Below are positions 17,329-25,381 of a stretch of 64,000 nucleotides of DNA, in pieces. The translations under genes were made by a program, and so were the position numbers. The DNA is from an uncultured Clostridia bacterium. Its GTDB lineage: Bacteria > Bacillota > Clostridia > TANB77 > CAG-508. The notes under the pieces were generated by a model. It saw nothing but the letters and a program-made list of their open reading frames with translations, was not told the DNA's origin and made no database searches. The DNA is taken from NCBI GenBank assembly GCA_928721565.1, contig OV788638.1, forward strand, positions 992,001 to 1,056,000, in the 5' to 3' direction. The first letter of the stretch is position 1, and each line of letters begins with the position of its first letter.

Positions 17329-18216
17329 TTATTTTGTGGCATCATAAATTTGTCTAATTTTATTTTTTAAGCTAGTAGAACATTCTACTAAAGGAAGTCT
17401 AGGAATTCCGAAATCGAAACCAATCATACTAATTGCTGACTTAACAGGGATAGGATTGGTTTCAGCAAATAAAGCTTCAATTAAAGGAAGAGCTTGAAGT
17501 TGATAAAAACAGGCTTCATCTGGAGCTTTTTTAAAAAAAGAATTTGTAATACTACAGGTAAGTTTTGGGGCAATATTAGATAAAACAGATATTACGCCTT
17601 TTCCACCAAGAGAAAGTATAGGACAAATTTGGTCATCATTGCCAGAATAAATGGCAAAATCATTACCACATAATGAAGCAATCTTTGCAACTTGAGAGAG
17701 ATTGCCACTAGCTTCTTTTATACCAACAATATTATCAATTTTAGATAATTCAAAACAAGTTATTGGATCAATATTTATACCAGTTCTACTTGGAACATTA
17801 TATAAAATAATTGGAATAGAAACAGATCCGGCAATAGCTCTAAAATGCTCTATAAGACCTGATTGAGTAGTTTTGTTATAATATGGAGTAACAACTAAAA
17901 GGCCATCAGCTCCGAGCTTTTCGGCAGTAATAGACATTTGAATGGCAGATGCAGTATTATTTGATCCAGTTCCTACAATAACTGGAATTTTACGTTTGCT
18001 GGAATTAATAGTTTTAATAGCACAAGTTATAGCGTCGATTTTTTCTTGTTTTGTCATAGTACTGGATTCACCTGTGGTTCCACATACTACAAGAGAATCA
18101 ACTCCAGATGATATTTGAAATTGTATAAATTTTTGGAATTCTTCAGTATTAATACCATTTTCATTAAAAGGAGTAGCAAGAGCAGTTGCTACTCCAGTAA
18201 ATAAACATTTTTTCAT
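17329..18216 (-). CDS. dapA: 4-hydroxy-tetrahydrodipicolinate synthase
   Basis: 295 residues, full length. It condenses pyruvate with aspartate semialdehyde in the lysine/diaminopimelate pathway. The Schiff-base Lys is in VGIKEASGN, the catalytic Tyr in LYNVPSRTGI, and the GTTGEsST-type loop is VCGTTGESSTM. ATG 18216 overlaps the asd stop region by 4 bp, so asd and dapA form a coupled operon that makes the dipicolinate/DAP precursor for cell wall and spores. Confidence 0.97.
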   Translation of the reverse strand: MKKCLFTGVATALATPFNENGINTEEFQKFIQFQISSGVDSLVVCGTTGESSTMTKQEKIDAITCAIKTINSSKRKIPVIVGTGSNNTASAIQMSITAEKLGADGLLVVTPYYNKTTQSGLIEHFRAIAGSVSIPIILYNVPSRTGINIDPITCFELSKIDNIVGIKEASGNLSQVAKIASLCGNDFAIYSGNDDQICPILSLGGKGVISVLSNIAPKLTCSITNSFFKKAPDEACFYQLQALPLIEALFAETNPIPVKSAISMIGFDFGIPRLPLVECSTSLKNKIRQIYDATK

Positions 18217-19208
18217 GATTGAATCATCCTTTCCATAATTTGTATTGCATTACTAGCTGCACCTTTTCTTAAATTATCAGCTACAACCCACATATTAAGA
18301 CCACTTTTTACACTAAAATCTTTTCTAATTCTGCCAACAAAAACTTCGTCATGACCTTGTGCCGTTGATGATAATGGATATAAGTTTTTATTAGGATTAT
18401 CTTCAACAATAATGCCTGGAAAATTTTTTAAAACAGATGTAGCATCTTCAATAGAAAAATCTTTTTCAAATTCGACATTTATACTTTCTCCGTGGCAATT
18501 GCTAACAGGAACTCTTACAGTTGTTGCTGTAATTGGCAAATGAGGATGACCTAAAATTTTACGAGTTTCATTAATCATTTTCATTTCTTCTTTTGTATAC
18601 TTATTAAGTAAAAAAACATCAATATGAGGGAGACAATTATCATAAATAGGGTGAGGAAATTTTACTAAAGGCTTATCAAGTTTTTTCCTACCATTTTCTA
18701 AATCTTCTAATCCTAGTTTACCAGCGCCAGAGACAGCTTGATATGTAGAATATACGATTCGCTTAATTTTAAAATTATCATCTAAAGGTTTTAAAGCAAC
18801 TACTGCCTGAATTGTAGAACAATTTGGATTTGCAATTATGTTGTGGTGTGTAATAATGTCTTGAAAATTTACTTCTGGAACAATTAAAGGGACATCATCA
18901 TCCATTCTAAATGTGCTACTATTATCAATTACAATACATCCTTTTGATGCTGCAATAGGAGCAAAATGTTTAGAAGTTTCGCCTCCTGCAGAAAATATTG
19001 CAAAATCAAAGCCTATATCAAAAGAGTCATCTTTTAATTCTTGAACTATATAATTTTTGTTTAAAAATCTCAAATTAGTGCCAGCTGATTTGTTTGAACT
19101 AAAAAGTGAATACTCAAAATTAGAAAGATTTTTTTCTTCTAAGATTTTTAAAGCGGTTCTGCCGACCAAACCAGTGGCACCAACAATTGCTAATTTATAT
19201 TTTTTCAT
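18213..19208 (-). CDS. asd: Aspartate-semialdehyde dehydrogenase
   Basis: 331 residues. NADP-binding GATGLVGRTAL is at the N-terminus, the catalytic Cys is in NPNCSTIQ, and the C-terminal substrate region contains STAQGHDEVFVGRIRKD. It reduces aspartyl phosphate to aspartate semialdehyde. AAAGGAGG precedes ATG 19208. It is the first gene of asd-dapA. I saw no lysine riboswitch in the 230-bp gap upstream. Confidence 0.97.
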   Translation of the reverse strand: MKKYKLAIVGATGLVGRTALKILEEKNLSNFEYSLFSSNKSAGTNLRFLNKNYIVQELKDDSFDIGFDFAIFSAGGETSKHFAPIAASKGCIVIDNSSTFRMDDDVPLIVPEVNFQDIITHHNIIANPNCSTIQAVVALKPLDDNFKIKRIVYSTYQAVSGAGKLGLEDLENGRKKLDKPLVKFPHPIYDNCLPHIDVFLLNKYTKEEMKMINETRKILGHPHLPITATTVRVPVSNCHGESINVEFEKDFSIEDATSVLKNFPGIIVEDNPNKNLYPLSSTAQGHDEVFVGRIRKDFSVKSGLNMWVVADNLRKGAASNAIQIMERMIQS

Positions 19209-19282
19209 TAAATCCTCCTTTAAGAAAATATATTATAATTGTAAAAAAATATGCATTGTCGAAGTTTGTCGAACGATTTTTC

Positions 19283-19312
19283 TTGACATAATGTACAGAG
19301 ATGAATTATAAT
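19283..19312 (+). promoter_or_regulatory. Promoter P1 for the ymdB-like gene
   Basis: TTGACA 19283-19288, 18-bp spacer, TATAAT 19307-19312. Confidence 0.55.
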
Positions 19313-19374
19313 AATTATGCAAAAGATAAAGTTTTTATATCAATTATTTTAAATCATTCATTTTTATCTCAAAC

Positions 19375-19403
19375 TTGACTATCCAATTATAAAATGTTAA
19401 AAT
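19375..19403 (+). promoter_or_regulatory. Promoter P2 for the ymdB-like gene
   Basis: TTGACT 19375-19380, 17-bp spacer, TAAAAT 19398-19403, close to GTG 19438. Confidence 0.55.
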
Positions 19404-19437
19404 AAACAGCAGAGTTTAATAGAAAGAAGGAAAGTAA

Positions 19438-20211
19438 GTGAAAGTATTAGCAATAGGAGATATTGTTGGAGAAGCAGGAGTAAGAAAACTAAAAGAAGAA
19501 TTACCTAAAATAAAAGAACAAGAGAAAATAGATTTTGTAATAACAAATGGAGAAAATGCAGCAGGAGGAATGGGATTAACAGAGAGATATTTTAAAGAAA
19601 TATTACATGCTGGAACTGATGTAGTAACTATGGGAAATCATACTTGGGGAAAAAAAGATATATTCAAATTTATAGATCATCCTCAACTATTAAGACCTGC
19701 AAATTATCCTAAGGGAGTAGTAGGAAAAGGTGTAGGAATATATAAATGCCATGGGAAGAAAATAGCAGTAATGAATTTCTTAGGAAGAGTTGATTTAAAT
19801 ATTTTAACTGAAAATCCATTTGTAATGGCAAAAGATATGATTGAAGAATTACAAGATAAAGTGGATATGATATTTGTAGATTTTCATGCAGAAGCAACAG
19901 CTGAAAAAATAGCAATGGGAAGGTTTTTAGATGGTAAAATTACGGCTTTGTGGGGAACACATACACATGTACAAACAGGAGATGAACAAATATTACCAAA
20001 TGGAACAGGATATATAACAGATTTAGGGATGACAGGACCTAAGGATTCTGTAATCGGAATGGATGTTAAAGTATCATTTAAGAGATTTGAAACAACACTT
20101 CCAGAAAAATATAAATTAGCAGAAGGTGAAAGCATGCTTAATGCAGTTGAATTTGAAATTGATGATAATACAAATAAGGTGACAGGAATACAAAGAATTA
20201 TAATAAAATAA
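19438..20211 (+). CDS. ymdB: YmdB-family metallophosphoesterase
   Basis: 257 residues. Dimetal phosphoesterase motifs run in order: GDIVGEAG, NGENAAGG, GNHTWG, DFHAEATAEK and GTHTHVQTGD. B. subtilis YmdB hydrolyses 2',3'-cyclic nucleotides and affects biofilm/motility decisions; the same activity is inferred here. The start is GTG 19438, behind AGAAGGAAAG. In many relatives it follows rny; here it stands alone with two candidate promoters and precedes spoVS, a pairing also seen in other Firmicutes. Confidence 0.92.
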   Translation: MKVLAIGDIVGEAGVRKLKEELPKIKEQEKIDFVITNGENAAGGMGLTERYFKEILHAGTDVVTMGNHTWGKKDIFKFIDHPQLLRPANYPKGVVGKGVGIYKCHGKKIAVMNFLGRVDLNILTENPFVMAKDMIEELQDKVDMIFVDFHAEATAEKIAMGRFLDGKITALWGTHTHVQTGDEQILPNGTGYITDLGMTGPKDSVIGMDVKVSFKRFETTLPEKYKLAEGESMLNAVEFEIDDNTNKVTGIQRIIIK

Positions 20212-20257
20212 CTGTCGAATCTTGCGACGAAAACTTGAAAAAATTTCCAATAACGCC

Positions 20258-20286
20258 TAGACAAAAAATTCCAGATGTTGTAAAAT
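20258..20286 (+). promoter_or_regulatory. Promoter for spoVS
   Basis: TAGACA 20258-20263, 17-bp spacer, TAAAAT 20281-20286. Confidence 0.45.
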
Positions 20287-20336
20287 ACAAAATGTAAACG
20301 TTGCAACAAAAAATAAAATTTTAGGAGGCAAAAATA

Positions 20337-20600
20337 ATGGAAGTTTTAAAAATTTCATCAAAATCTAACCCAAATTCAGTAGCAGGAGCTATAGCAGGGT
20401 TGGTAAAAGAATCACAAAAGGCAGAAATGCAAGCAATTGGAGCAGGAGCTTTAAATCAAGCAGTAAAAGCAGTAGCAATAGCAAGAGGATTTGTAGCACC
20501 AGCTGGAGTAGACTTAGTATGTATACCAGCATTTGCCGAAGTAGAGGTAGAAGGAGAAGATAGAACAGGAATAAAACTGATTGTAGAATCAAGAAAATAA
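20337..20600 (+). CDS. spoVS: Stage V sporulation protein S
   Basis: 87 residues, almost the exact length of B. subtilis SpoVS, with the characteristic MEVLKISSKSNPNSVAGAIAG start and the AVKAVAIARGFVAP and DRTGIKLIVE blocks. It is an Alba-like fold, thought to bind nucleic acid, needed for normal coat assembly and septation control. ATG 20337 follows TAGGAGG. It is monocistronic, bounded by its own promoter and a terminator. Confidence 0.97.
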   Translation: MEVLKISSKSNPNSVAGAIAGLVKESQKAEMQAIGAGALNQAVKAVAIARGFVAPAGVDLVCIPAFAEVEVEGEDRTGIKLIVESRK

Positions 20601-20617
20601 ATTCAAAAGTAAATAAA

Positions 20618-20650
20618 GTTAGGGGGCATTTTTTAATGCTCCCTTTTTGA
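20618..20650 (+). terminator. Terminator after spoVS
   Basis: GGGGGCATT and AATGCTCCC form a stem with a TTTT loop, followed by TTTTT. Confidence 0.85.
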
Positions 20651-20669
20651 GCAAAATTTATAAAAAGTC

Positions 20670-20698
20670 TTGAAAAAATCACCATAATGATATATTAT
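20670..20698 (+). promoter_or_regulatory. Promoter for the solute-binding protein gene
   Basis: TTGAAA 20670-20675, 17-bp spacer, TATTAT 20693-20698. Confidence 0.5.
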
Positions 20699-20720
20699 TA
20701 CAAAGTAATGAGGTGATATT

Positions 20721-22289
20721 TTGAAGGGGAATTGGATAAAGTATATATTTATAATATTTGTAATTGTCATAATAATAGCTGTTATATATAAGGTAAATAA
20801 AAAAGAAACTAAACAAGAGGAACAAACTCAAGAAACGGCAACTGAAGAAGAAGTAATAAAAGATATCAATTTAGGTGTTGCGTCATTTGATACAGTCAAT
20901 CCTATATTAAGTCAAAATAAACATATGCAAGAAATATCAAGGATAATATATGAACCATTATTTGAATTAGACTCAGAATATAAATTGCAAAAATGTTTGG
21001 CAAAAGATTGGGCAAAAACGAGTAGTACAACATATTTAATTAAAATAAGAAATGATATAAAATGGTCTGATGGAACTGATTTCTCAGTTGAAGACGTGTC
21101 ATATACAATAGATATACTAAAACAAATTCCATCAGTTTATGGAAACAATGTACAATATATAGTTGGAGTAGACAAAATAGATGATGATACATTGCAAATA
21201 ACAATAGATCATGAAATACCATTTTTTGAATATAATCTAATTTTTCCAATAATGAGTAAAGCATATTTTGAGGGACAGGATTTTTCGACAACAGAAAAGA
21301 ATAATGCACCAATAGGAACAGGAAAATATAAAGTAGTTCAAAATGACAATGATAAAATAGTCTTAAACAAGAATGAAAATTATAATAGAGATAATTTAAC
21401 TCTTGAAACAATTACAATAACTAAATATGCAGGCTTAGGAGAACTATATAATGCATTTAAGTTAGGAAAAGTTGATGTAGTAACAACTAATAATACTTCA
21501 ATAGAAAACTATATTGGAACAATAGGGTATAATAAACAAGAAGTTTCAGGTAGAGATTTTGATTATCTAGCATTAAATACACAAACACCAATTTTGGCAA
21601 ATACAGAAGTTAGAAATGCTTTATCTCATGCTATAAACAGAGCAAATATGATATCATCAATTTATAACAATAAGTATAGATTGATGGATTATTCTCTTGA
21701 TTATGGAAGTTGGTTAAAAGGAAATGCTGGTGACAATTCTTATAATCCAGAATTAGCCCAACAAATACTTGAACAAAATGGATGGGAATATAAGTATAAT
21801 AGATGGCAAAAAACAGAAAATTATAATACACAAGTATTAAGTTTTAAAATAGTTGTACAATCATCTAACCAAGCAAGAGTTAATGTGGCAGAAATGATAA
21901 AAGCAGATTTAGCTAATATAGGTATAAATGTAACAATAATAAAAGCAAGTGATAATCAATATCAGAGTTATTTGCAAAATAAAAATTATGAAGCAATAAT
22001 AACAGGAACTACAGTTTCTGCTAATCCAAGTATTGAAACTTATATGAATGCATGTAATTTTAATAATGAAGAGTTAAATAATTTAATGGCAGAAGTAAAA
22101 AACATAACAAAAGAAGATCTACTTAAAGAAAAATATAATAGAATACGTGAAATATTTAATGAACAACAGCCATATATAGGGCTATATAGCAGCTATTATG
22201 CTGTAGATAGTAGTTGGTCTTTAAAAGGAAGTGTTACTGCTAATTGGTATAATATTTTCATAGATATTAATAATTGGTATAAAAATTAA
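20721..22289 (+). CDS. ABC transporter substrate-binding protein, peptide/nickel type (SBP_bac_5)
   Basis: 522 residues. One N-terminal hydrophobic segment (YIFIIFVIVIIIAVIYKV) is followed by a charged linker. The cluster C binding-protein fold begins near residue 45: NLGVASFDTVNPILS, YEPLFELDSEYKLQKCLAKDW, and IKWSDGTDFSVEDVSYTI. There is no lipobox Cys, so it is tethered by a helix rather than by lipid. TTG 20721 is used after GAGGTGAT. No permease or ATPase gene is adjacent, so its transport partner must be elsewhere. A sensory role is also possible. Confidence 0.9.
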   Translation: MKGNWIKYIFIIFVIVIIIAVIYKVNKKETKQEEQTQETATEEEVIKDINLGVASFDTVNPILSQNKHMQEISRIIYEPLFELDSEYKLQKCLAKDWAKTSSTTYLIKIRNDIKWSDGTDFSVEDVSYTIDILKQIPSVYGNNVQYIVGVDKIDDDTLQITIDHEIPFFEYNLIFPIMSKAYFEGQDFSTTEKNNAPIGTGKYKVVQNDNDKIVLNKNENYNRDNLTLETITITKYAGLGELYNAFKLGKVDVVTTNNTSIENYIGTIGYNKQEVSGRDFDYLALNTQTPILANTEVRNALSHAINRANMISSIYNNKYRLMDYSLDYGSWLKGNAGDNSYNPELAQQILEQNGWEYKYNRWQKTENYNTQVLSFKIVVQSSNQARVNVAEMIKADLANIGINVTIIKASDNQYQSYLQNKNYEAIITGTTVSANPSIETYMNACNFNNEELNNLMAEVKNITKEDLLKEKYNRIREIFNEQQPYIGLYSSYYAVDSSWSLKGSVTANWYNIFIDINNWYKN

Positions 22290-22297
22290 AAAAATGC

Positions 22298-22326
22298 TTG
22301 ACAAAAGAAAAAAAAAGATATATAGT
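22298..22326 (+). promoter_or_regulatory. recA promoter
   Basis: TTGACA 22298-22303, 17-bp A-rich spacer, TATAGT 22321-22326. Confidence 0.7.
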
Positions 22327-22334
22327 ATGAATAT

Positions 22335-22347
22335 CGAACAAAAGTTT
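22335..22347 (+). promoter_or_regulatory. LexA operator (Cheo-type box) at recA
   Basis: CGAACAAAAGTTT matches the Gram-positive LexA pattern CGAAC-N4-GTT. It sits just downstream of the -10 box, where LexA would block initiation. Confidence 0.65.
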
Positions 22348-22370
22348 ATATAAATTAGGAGGAAATTTAC

Positions 22371-23429
22371 ATGGAAGAAAACGTAGAAAAAAGAAAAGCG
22401 TTAGAAGTGGCAATGAGCCAAATAGAAAAACAATTTGGAAAAGGATCAGTAATGAAATTAGGCCAATTTAAGGCAATGGAAATAGAAGCAATACCTACAG
22501 GAGCCCTAAGTTTAGATATAGCATTAGGTATAGGAGGAGTTCCAAGAGGTAGAATTATAGAAGTATATGGACCAGAATCATCAGGAAAAACAACATTAGC
22601 ATTACATGTTATAGCAGAGGCACAAAAAATGGGAGGAGAAGCAGCATTTATAGATGCAGAACATGCGCTAGACCCAGTATATGCAAAAAAACTTGGTGTA
22701 GATATAGATAATCTAATAGTATCTCAACCAGATACAGGAGAACAAGCTTTAGAAATAACAGAAGCATTAGTAAGAAGTGGAGCATTAGATGTAATAGTTG
22801 TAGACTCTGTTGCTGCTTTAGTTCCAAAAGCAGAAATAGATGGAGATATGGGAGATTCTCATATGGGACTTCAAGCAAGACTAATGTCACAAGCATTAAG
22901 AAAACTTGCAGGAGCAATAAACAAATCAAAAACAGTATTAATATTCATTAATCAATTAAGAGAAAAAATAGGAGTAATGTTTGGAAATCCAGAAACAACA
23001 ACAGGAGGAAGAGCATTAAAATTCTATGCATCAGTTAGAATGGATATTAGAAAAATAGAAAATATCAAACAAGATGGACAAGTAATGGGAAATAGAGTAA
23101 GAGTAAAAGTTATCAAAAACAAAGTAGCTCCACCATTTAGAGAGGCAGAATTTGATGTATTATATGGAAAAGGAATATCAAAAGAAGGAAATATCTTTGA
23201 TATGGCAGTAAATCTAGAAATCATAGATAAAAGTGGTTCTTGGTTCAGTTATAATGGACAAAGAATAGGACAAGGTAGAGAAAATGCTAAGAGATATTTA
23301 ATTGATAGACCAGAATTACTTAAAGAAGTAGAAACAAAAGTAAGAGATAATTTTGCAAAAGCTTTTGAACAAAGTTTAGGAGAAGAGTTACCAGAAGATA
23401 AAGACGAAAACGAAGAACCAGAGGAATAA
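22371..23429 (+). CDS. recA: Recombinase RecA
   Basis: 352 residues. Walker A is GPESSGKTT, Walker B lies in LDVIVVDSVAALVP, and the DNA-binding loops are in DSHMGLQARLMSQALRKL and FGNPETTTGGRALKFYASVR. It has an acidic C-terminal tail (EELPEDKDENEEPEE). It catalyses strand exchange and activates LexA self-cleavage. ATG 22371 follows TTAGGAGG. It has its own promoter, a LexA box and a terminator. Confidence 0.99.
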   Translation: MEENVEKRKALEVAMSQIEKQFGKGSVMKLGQFKAMEIEAIPTGALSLDIALGIGGVPRGRIIEVYGPESSGKTTLALHVIAEAQKMGGEAAFIDAEHALDPVYAKKLGVDIDNLIVSQPDTGEQALEITEALVRSGALDVIVVDSVAALVPKAEIDGDMGDSHMGLQARLMSQALRKLAGAINKSKTVLIFINQLREKIGVMFGNPETTTGGRALKFYASVRMDIRKIENIKQDGQVMGNRVRVKVIKNKVAPPFREAEFDVLYGKGISKEGNIFDMAVNLEIIDKSGSWFSYNGQRIGQGRENAKRYLIDRPELLKEVETKVRDNFAKAFEQSLGEELPEDKDENEEPEE

Positions 23430-23438
23430 AAAATTACA

Positions 23439-23463
23439 AAGAGGCTATTGGCCTCTTTTTTGA
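23439..23463 (+). terminator. Terminator after recA
   Basis: AAGAGGC and GCCTCTT form a stem with a short loop, followed by a T-run. Confidence 0.85.
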
Positions 23464-23578
23464 TGTAATATTTAATGTCAAAATACTTGATATTTTAAAA
23501 TTAACATAGTAAAATAAAAACAGAGAATTTTAGAACAAGAAACAAAATTTGAGCCTTGAGGAAGGAATGATATAAAAA

Positions 23579-25267
23579 GTGAGTAAAAAATGGCAAATAT
23601 ATCAAGTAAATGAAAAAGAAATAGAAGAATTACAAGACAAATATAAAATGAATAAATTATTAGCTACAATATTATCAAATAGAGGTATAGTAGAAGAAGA
23701 ACAAATAGAAAAATTTTTGAATCCTAAAAGAAATGATTTTTATGATCCATATGGTATGCCAGACATGAAAATAACAGTAGAGAGAATAATTAAAGCTATA
23801 GAAAATCAAGAGAAAACCATAATATATGGAGATTATGATGTAGATGGAATAACTAGTGTAACAGTATTAAAAAGTTTTTTAAAAGAAAGAGGATTAGATG
23901 TAGGAGTATATATTCCGAATAGATTAGATGAAGGATATGGACTAAATAAAACAGCTGTTGAAAAAATAGCACAAGAAGGATATACATTAATGATAACAGT
24001 AGACTGTGGAATATCAGCAATAGAAGAAGTTCAATATGCAAATGAGCTAGGGATAGAAACACTTATAACAGATCATCATGAGCCAGGAGAAGAAATTCCA
24101 AAAGCATTAGCAGTAGTTGATGCAAAAAGAAAAGATAATAAATATCAATGTAGAAACTTAGCAGGAGTAGGGGTTGTATTTAAACTAATTCAAGCAATTT
24201 CTATGAGGCTTGGACTAGAGGAAAAGGAATACTTGAAATACTTAGATATTGTATGTATAGGAACAATATCAGACATAGTACCATTAACAGACGAAAATAG
24301 AGTAATAGTAAAATTAGGATTAAAACTAGTTCAACAAACAAGAAATTTAGGTTTAAGATCGATTTTGCAAGCAACCGGATATAATAAAATAGACTCAATA
24401 GCAATATCATTTGGAGTAGCACCAAGAATAAATGCATGTGGAAGAATGGGGCATCAAGAAGAAGCTTTAAATTTATTTTTATCAAAAGATGCTAAAGAGG
24501 TAAATGAACTTACGCAAAAATTAAATGAATATAATAAAGAGAGACAAGAAATAGAAAAGAATATATTTGCAGATGCAGTAGAACAGATAAAAGCTAACAA
24601 TTTACAAGAAAAGAGCACTATAGCGTTAATGGGGAAAAATTGGCATCATGGAGTAATAGGAATAGTTTCATCAAAAATAACAGAAATGTACTTTAAACCT
24701 AGTATATTATTATGTGAAGAAGGCGATATTGGAAAAGGCTCAGGAAGGAGCATTCCAGGATTTGATTTATATGAAGCATTAACCAAATGCCAAAAATCAA
24801 TAGAGCGATTTGGTGGACATGCAATGGCAATAGGAATAACAATAAAAAAAGACAAATTTGAAGAATTTAAAACTGAATTTGAAAAAACAGCACGAGAAAA
24901 TCATATAGAAGATATAGTACCAATATTAAAAATAGATTCACAAATAAGTTTAGATGAAATAAATAAAAACATAGTGGAGAGTTTAAAAGAATTAGAACCA
25001 TTTGGAGAAGAAAACAAAACACCACTATTCTTATTCAAAAATTTAAAAATAGACTCAATAAGAGCACTTACAGAAGGAAAACATTTAAAACTTACAGTAA
25101 AAGAAAATAAGGCAGTTGTTAATGCAATCGGCTTTAACTTAGGTCAATTAGCTAATGAATATAAGATTGGCGACAAAATAGATATTGTCGGAAATTTAGA
25201 GATAAATTCATTTAATGGAGTAGATAATGTTCAAATCAATATCAAAGATATGATGAAGTCACTCTAA
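23579..25267 (+). CDS. recJ: Single-stranded-DNA-specific exonuclease RecJ
   Basis: 562 residues. DHH-family motifs: IYGDYDVDGITS, VDCGIS, the signature DHHEPGEE, and GIVSSKITE / GSGRSIPGFDLYEAL of the DHHA1 domain. An OB-like domain closes the C-terminus. RecJ degrades 5' ssDNA in recombination and repair. GTG 23579 gives the expected N-terminus (KWQIYQVNEKEIEEL). A GAAGGA lies rather far upstream, so the start is less certain than the gene. It lies downstream of recA but behind the recA terminator. Confidence 0.95.
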   Translation: MSKKWQIYQVNEKEIEELQDKYKMNKLLATILSNRGIVEEEQIEKFLNPKRNDFYDPYGMPDMKITVERIIKAIENQEKTIIYGDYDVDGITSVTVLKSFLKERGLDVGVYIPNRLDEGYGLNKTAVEKIAQEGYTLMITVDCGISAIEEVQYANELGIETLITDHHEPGEEIPKALAVVDAKRKDNKYQCRNLAGVGVVFKLIQAISMRLGLEEKEYLKYLDIVCIGTISDIVPLTDENRVIVKLGLKLVQQTRNLGLRSILQATGYNKIDSIAISFGVAPRINACGRMGHQEEALNLFLSKDAKEVNELTQKLNEYNKERQEIEKNIFADAVEQIKANNLQEKSTIALMGKNWHHGVIGIVSSKITEMYFKPSILLCEEGDIGKGSGRSIPGFDLYEALTKCQKSIERFGGHAMAIGITIKKDKFEEFKTEFEKTARENHIEDIVPILKIDSQISLDEINKNIVESLKELEPFGEENKTPLFLFKNLKIDSIRALTEGKHLKLTVKENKAVVNAIGFNLGQLANEYKIGDKIDIVGNLEINSFNGVDNVQINIKDMMKSL

Positions 25268-25277
25268 AATGATTTTT

Positions 25278-25348
25278 GTGTTCATTAGGGACCGGTTCTC
25301 TTTTGAACAATGTTCATTTGGGACCGGTTCTTAAATGAACATTTAAAT
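25278..25348 (+). repeat. GAACCGGTCC repeat locus e (GGACCGGTTC orientation)
   Basis: Cores at 25289 and 25321, 32 bp apart. This stretch is close to the reverse complement of locus f, so relA is bracketed by inverted copies. Confidence 0.9.
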
Positions 25349-25381
25349 GAATATTTAAATGAATATATGAAGGGGGAAATT

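Noticed and set aside
19209..19437. Lysine riboswitch upstream of asd-dapA
   Set aside because: The gap between divergent genes is only 229 bp. No lysine-riboswitch core could be recognised on the - strand; only promoter-like sequences are seen.
25310..25381. Longer relA starting at ATG 25310
   Set aside because: It would add 24 residues encoded partly by repeat e; ATG 25382 has a strong ribosome-binding site and the usual Rel N-terminus.
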